This document shows positions 8,236 to 16,461 of a stretch of DNA of 50,472 bases, piece by piece. The notes beneath the pieces are model-generated. The model saw only the letters and a list, made by a program, of their open reading frames with translations, was not told the origin of the DNA and ran no database searches. The number at the start of each line of letters is the position of its first letter. Within the stretch, counting starts at the first letter, position 1. The position numbers were made by a program, and so were the translations under genes. Source of the DNA: JACQFZ01 sp045810625 (GTDB lineage: Bacteria; Pseudomonadota; Gammaproteobacteria; Acidiferrobacterales; Sulfurifustaceae); contig JBJMVQ010000058.1 in assembly GCA_045810625.1 (NCBI GenBank), forward strand, positions 1-50,472, read 5' to 3'.

Positions 8236-9048
8236 TTATTCTTCGTGGGCGAAGCTCTTGATGATATACCCGCCGGATTTCTCGTCGTGCTCCAGATCGA
8301 GCAGCCGGCGCGTCTGCGCCTCTTCGAGCAGTTTGCCGAAGGTACGGAAACCGTGGTAGGTCTCGTCGAACCCGGGCTTACGACGCTTCAACGCCTGCTT
8401 GACCATCGAGCCCCACACCTTGTCTTCGGTGCTGCGGTCCTTGAAGAGCGCCTCGACCGTTTCGAGCACGAGATTCAGCGCTTCCTGCTTCTTTTCGTCC
8501 TCGTCCTTCGGCGCCGGCGTCGACGTCTTCTTGCTCTCGTTGCGGCGCACGCCGCCGCTACGCCGCTTCTTGTCGCGCACCAGGTCGTCGTAAAAGATGA
8601 ATTCGTCGCAATTGGAGATCAGCAGATCCGAAGTGGCGTTCTTCACACCGACGCCGATCACGACTTTGTTGTTCTCGCGCAGTTTGCTGACGAGCGGCGA
8701 GAAATCCGAGTCGCCGCTCACGATCACGAACGTATCGACGTGCGACTTCGTGTAACAAAGGTCGAGCGCATCGACCACCATGCGGATGTCCGCGGAGTTC
8801 TTCCCCGACATGCGCACATGGGGAATTTCGATCAGCTCGAACGCCGCTTCGTGCATCGGCCCCTTGAATTCCTTGTAACGCTCCCAATCGCAGTACGCTT
8901 TCTTCACTACGATCGATCCCTTGAGCAATAGGCGTTCGAGTACTTTCTGAATATCGAAAACCGCAAACTTCGCGTCGCGGACGCCAAGCGCCACGTTTTC
9001 GAAGTCGCAGAATACGGCGAGATTTTCCGTCGTCGGATTATGGGTCAC
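8236..9048 (-). CDS. NYN-domain ribonuclease with LOTUS domain
   Basis: Predicted RNA-processing or RNA-binding protein of 270 residues. The N-terminal NYN (PIN-like, LabA/DUF88) domain has the acidic metal-binding residues: Asp15 in AVFCDFENV, Asp in KNSADIRMVVDALDL, and two Asp in VSGDSDFSPLV. A basic, low-complexity linker (KKRRSGGVRRNESKK) joins it to a C-terminal winged-helix OST-HTH/LOTUS domain (VWGSMVKQALKRRKPGFDETYHGFRTFGKLLEEA). NYN plus LOTUS is a known bacterial arrangement of uncertain role, probably RNA turnover. It starts the minus-strand run that continues into the FAD oxidase. Confidence 0.88.
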   Translation of the reverse strand: MTHNPTTENLAVFCDFENVALGVRDAKFAVFDIQKVLERLLLKGSIVVKKAYCDWERYKEFKGPMHEAAFELIEIPHVRMSGKNSADIRMVVDALDLCYTKSHVDTFVIVSGDSDFSPLVSKLRENNKVVIGVGVKNATSDLLISNCDEFIFYDDLVRDKKRRSGGVRRNESKKTSTPAPKDEDEKKQEALNLVLETVEALFKDRSTEDKVWGSMVKQALKRRKPGFDETYHGFRTFGKLLEEAQTRRLLDLEHDEKSGGYIIKSFAHEE

Positions 9049-9169
9049 ATCTATACCTCATTGGACTAGGGCTATTGTCGCACGTTTGCCGCGCCGCGCG
9101 CAGGTGCCGCCTCGCCCGCGCCGCTCACCACCGGGCGCGCAAAGACGAAGCCGATCGGCACAGCGAGTT

Positions 9170-10165
9170 TCAGTGATAACCGGATGCAGCCGTCGTCTTG
9201 TGCCGAAACACCCGGTACGTGTGGATCGTGTAACCGAGCACGAGCGGCAACAGAATTGCGACGCCGATCAGCATGAACGCCTGCGTCGTCGGCGACGACG
9301 CCGCGTCCCACACCGTGAGCGCGCGCGGCACCGCATAGGGCCAGGTGCTGATGGCGAGGCCGAGGAAGCCGAGGAGAAACAACGCGGCCGCGTAAACGAA
9401 CGGCGCTAGCTCGTGCCCGCGCGCGAGCGCGAGCCAAAGCCGCCACGCGATGGCGGCGGTGAGGAGTGGCACCGGCGAGAGATACAGAATGTTCGGCCAG
9501 CTGAACCAGCGCGCGGCAATCGCGGGTTCGGTCCACGGCGTCCAGAGGCTCACGACGACGATGAAGGCGATGACGACGAGTGTCAGTCGGCGCGCGAGCG
9601 GGTAGCACCACGCTTGCAGCGAGCCGTCGGTTTTGTAGATCGTCCAGGCGGCGCCGAGGAGCATGTAGCCGGCCGCGACGCCGAACCCGGTCATCACGCT
9701 GAAAGGGGTGAGCCAGCCCCACAGCCCGCCGAGATAGCGGCCGTCGCGGACGTCGAAACCCTGCACGAAGCTCCCGAGCAGCGCGCCTTGCGCGAGCGCC
9801 GCGACGAGCGAGCCGACGCCGAACGACCATCCCCACGGGCGCTTGCGCCGCGCCTGCGGGCGGAACTCGAACGCGACGCCGCGGAACACGAGCGCGAACA
9901 AGAACACCAGCAGCGGTATGTACCACGCGGGTAACAAGAGACTGTACGCACCCGGAAAAGCCGCAAGCAGCATCGCACCGCCAAGCACGAGCCACGTTTC
10001 GTTTCCGTCCCACACCGGCGCGATGCTCGCCATCAATAGCTGGCGATGCTGCTCATCGCGCGCAACCAGAAACAGGATGCCGACGCCGAGATCGAAGCCG
10101 TCGAGCAGCACGTACATCGCAATCCCGAATGCAATCACCAGCGCAGAAAGGAGGACGAGGTCCAT
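9170..10165 (-). CDS. cydB: Cytochrome bd-type quinol oxidase subunit II
   Basis: Membrane subunit II of a bd-type terminal oxidase, 331 residues, with about eight hydrophobic segments. Diagnostic stretches are YVLLDGFDLGVGILF near the N-terminus and APVWDGNETWLVLGGAMLLAAFPGAY, the most conserved part of the family. ATG 10165 lies 2 bp after the cydA stop and gives the typical MDLVLLSALVI start; a start 21 bp further upstream would overlap cydA. With CydA it oxidises quinol and reduces oxygen to water, probably at low oxygen. It is the second gene of the cydAB operon. No cydX-like ORF was noticed in the short space downstream, but I did not search exhaustively. Confidence 0.95.
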   Translation of the reverse strand: MDLVLLSALVIAFGIAMYVLLDGFDLGVGILFLVARDEQHRQLLMASIAPVWDGNETWLVLGGAMLLAAFPGAYSLLLPAWYIPLLVFLFALVFRGVAFEFRPQARRKRPWGWSFGVGSLVAALAQGALLGSFVQGFDVRDGRYLGGLWGWLTPFSVMTGFGVAAGYMLLGAAWTIYKTDGSLQAWCYPLARRLTLVVIAFIVVVSLWTPWTEPAIAARWFSWPNILYLSPVPLLTAAIAWRLWLALARGHELAPFVYAAALFLLGFLGLAISTWPYAVPRALTVWDAASSPTTQAFMLIGVAILLPLVLGYTIHTYRVFRHKTTAASGYH

Positions 10166-10167
10166 GC

Positions 10168-11532
10168 TCAGCGCTCGATGCGCCACGCGGTGCGCGGCAC
10201 CGCCCGTACCACCGGCGGTATCTCGTGCTCCGGACCGGCGCGGGCGATGCGATACGCAAACGCCAGGAATGCGCCGAGCAGCAGCAGATACACCAGCAGA
10301 AACAGCGCGACCGACGACGCCACCGACGCCGTCGGCAACGCGGTCGCGCTATTGACGGTGCGCAGCAGGCCCTGCACCACCCAGGGCTGCCGGCCGGTTT
10401 CCGTCGTGACCCAGCCGGCGATGACGGCGACGAATCCGAGCGGGCTCGCCCATTGGCAGACGACGTGATAGGCGCGCGTCCGCTCGAGGCGGCCGCGGCG
10501 CCGCAGGTACAGCCCCCACCACGCGATGATGACGAGCAGCAGCCCGATTCCGACCATGATGCGAAAGCCGAAGAACACCCACGCGACCGGCGGACGATCC
10601 GGCGGCGCAACCGCATCGAGACCGGCAACGCGTCCGTTCCATGAATGCGTGAGGATCAAACTCCCCGCATGCGGAATCTCGAGCGCGTAGCGGTTGGTTG
10701 CGGCTTCCTGGTCCGGCCACGCGAACAGCACGAACGGCACAGCCTCGCGCGTCTGCCACAGTGCCTCCATCGCCGCGACTTTGACCGGCTGGTCACGATG
10801 CACCTGCAAGCCGTGCAGGTCGCCGAGCAGCACCTGCAGCGGCGCGAAAACGGCGGCCGAGACCACGGCGAGGCGCAACGCCCGGCCGGCGAGGTCCGGA
10901 TGAATTTGTCGGCGCAAGTGCCACGCGGAAACGCCTGCGATCAGCATCGCGGTGGCAAGCAGCGACGCCATGAGCATGTGCGCCAGGCGATACGGAAACG
11001 ACGGATTGAACACCACGGACCACCAGTCGGTCGGATGAAAGACACCGCCGCGGAGCTCGAAGCCGGCCGGCGTGTGCATCCAGGAATTCGCGGCGAGTAT
11101 CCAAAACGCCGAGAGCGCGGTGCCGAGCGCAACCATTACCGTCGCAAAGAATTGCAGTCGCGGACCGACGCGCCCCCAACCGAACAGCACGATCGGCAGA
11201 AAGCTCGCCTCGAGGAAGAACGCCATCAGCACTTCGTAGCCCATCAGCGGGCCGATCACGTTCGCGGTCGCCGCCGTAAAGCCGCTGAAGTTCATGCCGA
11301 ACTCGAACGACAGCACGATGCCCGACACCACCCCGGTGCCGAAGCCGAGCGCGAAAATCTTCAACCAGAAGCGGTACAGCCGCAGATACGTCTCGCGGCC
11401 GGTGACGAGCCAGCCGCCGTGCATCAGCACGAGGAACCCGGCGAGACCGATGGTCAGCGTCGGAAACAGAATATGAAACGCAAGGGTGAAACCGAACTGG
11501 ATACGCGACAGCAGAACCGCGTCGAGATCCAT
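10168..11532 (-). CDS. cydA: Cytochrome bd-type quinol oxidase subunit I
   Basis: Haem-carrying subunit I, 454 residues, shorter than E. coli CydA (522) because the quinone-binding Q loop is of the short type. This matches the cyanide-insensitive (CioA) group. The haem ligand His20 sits in SRIQFGFTLAFHILFP (E. coli His19). The second His is in RLAHMLMASLL, and the haem b558 Met lies in the FRIMVGIG motif. The GRQPWVVQGLLRT motif is present. It is first in the operon with cydB 2 bp downstream. The PLD gene begins upstream on the same strand with an 8-bp gap at its 3' end, so read-through is possible. Confidence 0.94.
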   Translation of the reverse strand: MDLDAVLLSRIQFGFTLAFHILFPTLTIGLAGFLVLMHGGWLVTGRETYLRLYRFWLKIFALGFGTGVVSGIVLSFEFGMNFSGFTAATANVIGPLMGYEVLMAFFLEASFLPIVLFGWGRVGPRLQFFATVMVALGTALSAFWILAANSWMHTPAGFELRGGVFHPTDWWSVVFNPSFPYRLAHMLMASLLATAMLIAGVSAWHLRRQIHPDLAGRALRLAVVSAAVFAPLQVLLGDLHGLQVHRDQPVKVAAMEALWQTREAVPFVLFAWPDQEAATNRYALEIPHAGSLILTHSWNGRVAGLDAVAPPDRPPVAWVFFGFRIMVGIGLLLVIIAWWGLYLRRRGRLERTRAYHVVCQWASPLGFVAVIAGWVTTETGRQPWVVQGLLRTVNSATALPTASVASSVALFLLVYLLLLGAFLAFAYRIARAGPEHEIPPVVRAVPRTAWRIER

Positions 11533-11539
11533 GCGCGCG

Positions 11540-13696
11540 TCAGGCGCTCGTCATGCCCCGCTCGGCGCCGGGGCCCTGTTTGTCGCGGCCGAGTACCCAG
11601 CGCTTGAGCGCGTAGGTGCCGAGAAAGATGAGCGCGAGTATCGCTGCGAGCAACAGTCCGGTGCCGAGACCGGGGTTTTGGATGGTAGCGCCGACGCGAT
11701 CGACGAACAGCGAGATCATCAGCATCCCCGGACCCATGCCGATCAACGTACCGATGACGAAGTCGCGCAAGCGGATATGCGATGCACCCGCGACGAGATT
11801 CACTACCGTGAACGGCGCGACCGGCAACATTCGCACTAATGCGACCGCGAGGACGCCGCGTTCACCGAGGCGGCGGCTCAAGCGATTCAGGCGCTTGCCG
11901 GCGAAGCGCCTGACCGTGTCGCGCCCGAGCGAACGGCCGACGCCGTAGAGCAGCACGGCGCTCGCTACACCGCCGATCAGCGAGTAAACGAAACCTTGCA
12001 GCGGGCCGAACGCGAACGCGGTGGCGATCACGAGGAGCGTCACCGGCACCACGATGAATCCGCCGAGAATGAAGGCGCCGATGACGAGCAACGGCGCGCC
12101 GGGGTAATCGCGCAGACCGGAGACGTAGCGCGTGAGCACATCAATATCGAGCCACTCGCGCAGCGGCGTCCACTTCCACGCGGCCGCGAGGAGCAGCACG
12201 GCGACGAGGGTTGCGACCGCGAGCACCACGCGCCGGTGCGTCGGCGCATGCTCTTCGGCCGGGATGAACTCTTCCGTCAGCTTCGCCGGATCGATCGGCC
12301 GCTCCGGATCGAGCAGCTCGGGGTTCGGAAGCCACGCGTTCACTTCCTCGCGCGACGGCGCGCCCAACTCCTTCAGCGTGCGGCGGCCGCCCCGCAGTCG
12401 GTCGATCGCCGCCGTCAGCGACCCTTCGCGCGCGATCGCCTGTCCCACCGTTTCCGGCTCGGTACCCAGGTGCTCAGCGAGCAGACGATTGCGCAATCGC
12501 GCGATGCCGGCCGCGATCGCCGGGTCGCCGCCGCTTTCCAAAGCGACGTCACACTCGGTGTCGAAGCCCATGGAGCGGTTGTTCAGATTGGCGGAGCCGA
12601 CGCGTGCGAAGTCGTTGTCGATCACCATCACTTTGCTGTGCACGTTGATGCATTGCGGCGCGAGACCCGGCTGGTCGGGGTAATACACGCGCAGGCGGCC
12701 ATAGCGGTCCGCCTGCCGCAGCCGGTATACCGTGCGATCGCGCAGCACGTCCATTGTTTGGCGCGACAGCCAGCCGTCGGTACGCAGCGCCACCACCATC
12801 ACCACTTCCGGTCCGTCCGGTTCCTGCAGCCGGCGTTCGAGCGCGTCGGCGACGGCATTCGCGGTGAAGAATTGGTTCTCGATGTAGATGTGCCGCCGTG
12901 CGGCGCGGATCGCATCGCGGTACAAGAGCTCGACCTCGCGCACCTCGGCGCGATCGCCGAAGGCGGGATCCGTACGTGCAATCGCGACGTCGACGTTCTC
13001 GACATCCGGAACCACATCCGCCGGCCAGCTGTCGCCTTGCACCGCCGGCGAAGGCGCGAGCGCACGTCCGGTCGCGCGGTGCCATCGGTCACGCACGAGT
13101 TCTCCGAGCGGCGCCGCGATTTCGCCTTCGAGCATCACCTGCACGTCGTGAAACGGCCGGTACGGTGCGGTGTAGCCGACGTCGACGCGGCGCGGGTCTC
13201 CCGGGCGGTGTTCCGGTGTGTCCCACCGTGCGCGCGTCAGGTCGAGGCCGCCGACGAAGGCCAGCCGATCGTCGATCACGATTACCTTCTGGTGGTGCGA
13301 TCCGCCGGGAGGATGTTCGCTGTCCATTCGGAAGTGAAGCCGGCGATGCGTGCGCCAGTCGAGCTTGTACAGCGGCAACCACTCGCGATCGAGGGCATAG
13401 AGCATCGCGAAATCCCACGTGAGCACGAACGCGTGCGGGCCGTGCGGGCGCGACACGATGGCGTTCAGAAACTCGCACAGCGTGACCGGCAACCCGTCGC
13501 TGGGCGGCTCATCGCGTCCGAGCCGAACGCGGCTGTCGATATCCCAGCCGATCATCAGCAGGTTGCGCTGAGTCCGTGCGGCCGCCGCACGGAAAGCGCG
13601 AAAGTACGCCGCAGCGTCGATCAGGAACGCAACGCGCTGCGCGCGCGCGATCCGCCAACAATTGTAGCCGGGCTTCAGGATGGCGTAGCGCGTCAC
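11540..13696 (-). CDS. Phospholipase D/cardiolipin synthase-VTT fusion
   Basis: Two-domain protein of 718 residues. Residues 1 to about 480 are a phospholipase D-superfamily domain with both HKD motifs intact: His135-Lys137-Asp142 (HQKVIVID) and His353-Lys355-Asp360 (HSKVMVID, followed by GSANLNNRSMGFDTE). From about 490 it is a membrane domain of the VTT/SNARE-associated (DedA/TVP38/YdjX) type, with PVTLLVIATAFAFGP, the Gly-rich VGRSLGRD and the RMLPVAPFTVVNLVAGAS signature. Cardiolipin or other phospholipid head-group exchange coupled to lipid translocation is a reasonable inference. The start is GTG 13696, overlapping the upstream stop as GTGA, so it is translationally coupled to the small gene at 13693. 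Confidence 0.9.
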   Translation of the reverse strand: MTRYAILKPGYNCWRIARAQRVAFLIDAAAYFRAFRAAAARTQRNLLMIGWDIDSRVRLGRDEPPSDGLPVTLCEFLNAIVSRPHGPHAFVLTWDFAMLYALDREWLPLYKLDWRTHRRLHFRMDSEHPPGGSHHQKVIVIDDRLAFVGGLDLTRARWDTPEHRPGDPRRVDVGYTAPYRPFHDVQVMLEGEIAAPLGELVRDRWHRATGRALAPSPAVQGDSWPADVVPDVENVDVAIARTDPAFGDRAEVREVELLYRDAIRAARRHIYIENQFFTANAVADALERRLQEPDGPEVVMVVALRTDGWLSRQTMDVLRDRTVYRLRQADRYGRLRVYYPDQPGLAPQCINVHSKVMVIDNDFARVGSANLNNRSMGFDTECDVALESGGDPAIAAGIARLRNRLLAEHLGTEPETVGQAIAREGSLTAAIDRLRGGRRTLKELGAPSREEVNAWLPNPELLDPERPIDPAKLTEEFIPAEEHAPTHRRVVLAVATLVAVLLLAAAWKWTPLREWLDIDVLTRYVSGLRDYPGAPLLVIGAFILGGFIVVPVTLLVIATAFAFGPLQGFVYSLIGGVASAVLLYGVGRSLGRDTVRRFAGKRLNRLSRRLGERGVLAVALVRMLPVAPFTVVNLVAGASHIRLRDFVIGTLIGMGPGMLMISLFVDRVGATIQNPGLGTGLLLAAILALIFLGTYALKRWVLGRDKQGPGAERGMTSA

Positions 13697-14034
13697 GTCG
13701 GACGTGCCTCCGATCCGGCGCAGCGAATAGCCACGGTTGGACTCGGGCTCAAAACCTGCACGCGCGCGCGGGCGTGCTCGACCGCGGGCACGAGCGCGAC
13801 GAGCGGTTCGAGCCCGCGAATCCCGCTGAGACGCGAGATCAGCTCCGGACCGCCGGTGACGTTTACGCCTTCCACGTGATCGGCAAGGACGTCCACGCCC
13901 AGACGCATTGCGACAGCGTGGTGCAACTCCGCGGGCAAATGCAGCGCGACGTCGCTCGCCTGCGCGAGCGCGGCGGTCGCGGCTTCGATCGTCTCCCTGC
14001 CGCGCCAGATGAGGTCCGTGGCCGGCGCCGTCAT
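13693..14034 (-). CDS. Unknown small protein coupled to PLD-VTT gene
   Basis: Unrecognised 113-residue protein. ATG 14034 is preceded by AGGAG at about 10 bases, and its stop overlaps the GTG of the phospholipase gene. Both facts support a real gene even though the opposite frame is also open. It has no signal peptide or clear membrane segment. It begins MTAPATDLIWRGRETIEAATAALAQ and contains several hydrophobic helices or strands (VALHLPAELHHAVAMRLGVDVL; GLEPLVALVPAVEHARARVQVL). It could be a partner or regulator of the lipid enzyme. The frame runs further upstream (to 14397), but that part lacks a ribosome binding site and overlaps the divergent permease start. Confidence 0.55.
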   Translation of the reverse strand: MTAPATDLIWRGRETIEAATAALAQASDVALHLPAELHHAVAMRLGVDVLADHVEGVNVTGGPELISRLSGIRGLEPLVALVPAVEHARARVQVLSPSPTVAIRCAGSEARPT

Positions 14035-14284
14035 GGCGTCACGGCTCCTTGATCGATCGTTGACATGGGTTTCGACTACACCTCGCGCGCCCCTTGCATG
14101 ATTTAAAGAGGGTCGCGCACCTAAATGCAAAACCTTGGCTGTTGGAGAATTGGAAGCCGTAGCGAGGTCGCGACCGCGCAAAAACACTAAGGCGCGAGTT
14201 TCTTCAACGAAGTCGTAGAGTAACACACGAGGTAGAGTCTGATAGCATCGAACGAGTTCCACGGCGCGCACAATCGATAGGAAC

Positions 14285-15409
14285 ATGAAATCCGAGACTA
14301 TAAAAAAATCCGACGACGACATCGCGTCATCTACTTCTTCGCGCGCGCGGCGCTTCGCGCGCATTGACGCGCGGCCGGTGCGCGGCTGGGTGGTCACCGC
14401 GCTCTTCGTGCTCGCCGTCTTCTATACGCTTTATCTCACGCGTGACCTTACGCTGCCGATCGTGCTCGCGCTGCTGCTGCATTTTCTACTCCGACCCGTC
14501 GTGCGGGCGTTACAGCGGCTCTACATCCCCGCGCGGATCGGCGCCGCGCTCGTTGTCGCTGCCGTCGTCGGGGTCATCGCCGTCGCGGGATACGTATTGA
14601 GCGACCCGATCGCGGAGTGGGCGCAAAAGGCGCCGGAAATCGCGCAGCAATTGGAGCGGAAGCTCCGGCCGATCAAGGAGAAGGTCGAAGAAGTGAACAA
14701 AGCGGCCGCACAGGTCGAACAGATGACCAACGTCGAGGCTCCGCGCACGCCGACCGTGCAAGTGCGGCCGCATGCCAACGTACGGGACGCCGTTTGGGCG
14801 AAGATTCAGCCGCTTCTCACCGGCATCGTTGTGATGTTCTTTCTTCTGTATTTTCTGCTCGCGACCGGCGAGCAGTTGATCGCGCGCATCGCCCGAATTG
14901 CGGCCACTCGCGAGGGGTCGCGGGAGATCATCGAAATCACCGACGCGGTGGAGCGCAATGTGTCGCGTTACTTGGCGGCGGTGACGTTGATCAACGCCGG
15001 GCTCGGCGCCGCCGCCGCCCTCATCACGTGGGCGTTCGGGATGCCCAATCCGTTGCTCTGGGGCGTCCTCGCGATGCTGCTCAACTTCATCCCTTATCTC
15101 GGCTCGACCGTTACGCTCGTCGTGCTCACGGTCGTTGCGCTGCTCACGTTCGATGCCCTGTCCCATGCGGTTCTGATCCCGGCCTGCTTTCTGGCGGCGG
15201 CGACGCTCGAAGGCCAGGTAATCACGCCCTACATCCTCGGGGCGCGCCTCTCGCTCGACCCGGTCGTGGTTTTTCTCGGATTGATTTTTTGGCTCTGGCT
15301 GTGGGGACCGGCGGGCGCGCTGCTCGCCGTTCCGGTATTGGTGACGCTGAAAATCGTCTTCGATCACATTCGTCCGCTCGCCGCCTGGAGCACGCTCCTC
15401 GCTCCATAG
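14285..15409 (+). CDS. AI-2E family permease
   Basis: Inner-membrane protein of 374 residues of the AI-2E/PerM transporter family. The layout is typical: N-terminal membrane segments (about 36-55 and 58-75, 80-105), a hydrophilic stretch with a helical insert (EWAQKAPEIAQQLERKLRPIKEKVEEVNKAAAQVEQM), then further membrane segments including the family signature LLWGVLAMLLNFIPYLGSTV and the motif GQVITPYILGARLSLDPVVVFL. Members export small molecules or act as Na+/H+ antiporters; the substrate here cannot be told. The start MKSETIKKSDDD lacks a strong ribosome binding site. The 250 bp upstream, shared with the divergent gene at 14034, has no motif I can name. Confidence 0.9.
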   Translation: MKSETIKKSDDDIASSTSSRARRFARIDARPVRGWVVTALFVLAVFYTLYLTRDLTLPIVLALLLHFLLRPVVRALQRLYIPARIGAALVVAAVVGVIAVAGYVLSDPIAEWAQKAPEIAQQLERKLRPIKEKVEEVNKAAAQVEQMTNVEAPRTPTVQVRPHANVRDAVWAKIQPLLTGIVVMFFLLYFLLATGEQLIARIARIAATREGSREIIEITDAVERNVSRYLAAVTLINAGLGAAAALITWAFGMPNPLLWGVLAMLLNFIPYLGSTVTLVVLTVVALLTFDALSHAVLIPACFLAAATLEGQVITPYILGARLSLDPVVVFLGLIFWLWLWGPAGALLAVPVLVTLKIVFDHIRPLAAWSTLLAP

Positions 15410-15424
15410 CCCGCAACCGCTCGG

Positions 15425-15442
15425 TGTCGCCGCAGGGCGACA
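15425..15442 (+). promoter_or_regulatory. Predicted GlrR site 1 (TGTC-N10-GACA)
   Basis: Perfect match to TGTC-N10-GACA, the site reported for GlrR of enterobacteria. It lies 121 bp upstream of the GG of the predicted sigma-54 promoter at 15562 and starts 67 bp before site 2. Confidence 0.6.
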
Positions 15443-15491
15443 ATCAACGCTCACGCACGTTCAGGCAAACGCGAGCACTTCGCCGCGACGG

Positions 15492-15509
15492 TGTCGGCGA
15501 CGACCGACA
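15492..15509 (+). promoter_or_regulatory. Predicted GlrR site 2 (TGTC-N10-GACA)
   Basis: Second perfect TGTC-N10-GACA, ending 54 bp before the GG of the sigma-54 promoter. An AATCAA sequence at about 15442-15447, between the two sites, is a partial match to an IHF site (WATCAA-N4-TTR). DNA bending between activator and promoter is therefore possible. Confidence 0.6.
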
Positions 15510-15538
15510 CCGCGACGCGAATGCGCCGGGTGTCTTAC

Positions 15539-15557
15539 CGATTTTTGCGCAAAATCG
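15539..15557 (+). terminator. Hairpin between GlrR sites and sigma-54 promoter
   Basis: Inverted repeat CGATTTT/AAAATCG around TGCGC. It lies 130 bp after the AI-2E permease stop and just 5 bp before the sigma-54 promoter. It could end permease transcription or bind another regulator; the sequence does not decide. Confidence 0.4.
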
Positions 15558-15561
15558 CGGG

Positions 15562-15577
15562 TGGTATACAGATTGCA
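15562..15577 (+). promoter_or_regulatory. Predicted sigma-54 promoter of DUF4142 gene
   Basis: TGGTATACAGATTGCA: GG at 15563-15564, ten bases, then GC at 15575-15576, with a perfect TTGCA -12 element. The -24 element TGGTAT deviates from TGGCAC at two places. The expected start of transcription is near 15588, which leaves a leader of about 27 bases before ATG 15615. Confidence 0.6.
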
Positions 15578-15614
15578 CATTGAATTTCCAGTCGTGCAAC
15601 GGAGAGAAGCATCC

Positions 15615-16169
15615 ATGAAAGGATTTCACTTTTCCAGCGTCCTCGCGATTCTCGCCGCCCTCGCGTTCGCTCCGGCATACGCCGCGGACATGGGCAAGGC
15701 CGACAGCAGCGGCAAGCCGTCGTCATCGGATCAGAAGTTTGCGAAAAAAGCGGCGACCGACAACCTCTCGGAAATCGAGCTCGCGGATGTGGCGAAAAAT
15801 CAGGCGTCGCAAGACATGGTGAAGCAGTACGCGGAACACATCGCGAACGACCATCAGCAAGCAAACGAAAAGCTCAAATCGATCGCCTCGCAGAAAGGAA
15901 TCGATCTGCCGAACGCTCCCGACTCGAAGCACAAGAGCGAGAAAGACAAGTTAGCGAAGCGGCAAGGTGCCGACTTCGACAAAGCCTTCGTGGACGCGAT
16001 GGTCAAGGACCACAAGAACACCGTGAAGGAGTTCGAGAAGGAGGCGAAAGACGGAAAGGACCCGGAGCTCAAGCAATTCGCCTCGAGCATGCTGCCCGGC
16101 CTGCGCAAACACCTGCAGGAGGCGCAACAGCTTCAAGCGAGCACGAAGGCGGCCGAGCGCAAGTCCTGA
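15615..16169 (+). CDS. DUF4142 exported protein
   Basis: Periplasmic helical protein of 184 residues with signal peptide MKGFHFSSVLAILAALAFAPAYA and a DUF4142 (ferritin-like, long-helix) domain: KFAKKAATDNLSEIELADVAKNQ at about 36-58, then MVKQYAEHIANDHQQANEKLKSIA and the conserved FDKAFVDAMVKDHKNTVKEFEKEAK. DUF4142 proteins are common in soil proteobacteria and often lie beside stress and envelope genes, but their role is not established. GGAGAGAAG precedes ATG 15615, which is chosen over 15561 because of the signal peptide. Expression probably depends on the sigma-54 promoter at 15562 and the two GlrR-type sites. It appears to be monocistronic. Confidence 0.9.
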   Translation: MKGFHFSSVLAILAALAFAPAYAADMGKADSSGKPSSSDQKFAKKAATDNLSEIELADVAKNQASQDMVKQYAEHIANDHQQANEKLKSIASQKGIDLPNAPDSKHKSEKDKLAKRQGADFDKAFVDAMVKDHKNTVKEFEKEAKDGKDPELKQFASSMLPGLRKHLQEAQQLQASTKAAERKS

Positions 16170-16461
16170 GCGACCGAAACGCCTGAACGATCGATACGCG
16201 TAAGGCCGTCGCGGCTTGATCGAAGAAGCCGAGCCACGCAGATGCCGTAGCGCTGGTTCGATCGCCGCGCTACCGCATACGCCCCGGCCGCCGGGGTCGC
16301 GCCTTCGAGCCATCGATCCCGTCGGACGACTTCAGGCCGCGCCCCGGGGCGTCACGATCGGGGCGTCACGAAATGAACGTCGTCGAGATCGAGAGCGCAT
16401 CGTCCGTCGGTGTTCTGAACCAAAGCACCACGCAAGAATCACAAACAGCAGGAGGTGTGAA
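16170..16461. other. Intergenic region without gene
   Basis: 292 bp between the DUF4142 and BON genes. It contains CpG-rich short inverted repeats (for example around 16202-16240 and the pair GGGGCGTCACG at about 16345-16372) but no ORF with a good start. No TGTC half-site for GlrR was found here, so the BON/DUF883 operon downstream is probably under different control from its paralogue at 20764. Confidence 0.5.

Noticed and set aside
9072..10013. 313-codon minus-strand frame overlapping cydB
   Set aside because: It is a shifted frame of cydB; only the other frame has membrane segments and the WDGNETWLVLGG motif.
11996..13879. Long open frame on the plus strand (627 codons) opposite the phospholipase D gene
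   Set aside because: It is antisense to a protein with two intact HKD motifs. The translation is Arg/His/Ala-rich without any domain, as expected for a shadow in high-GC DNA.
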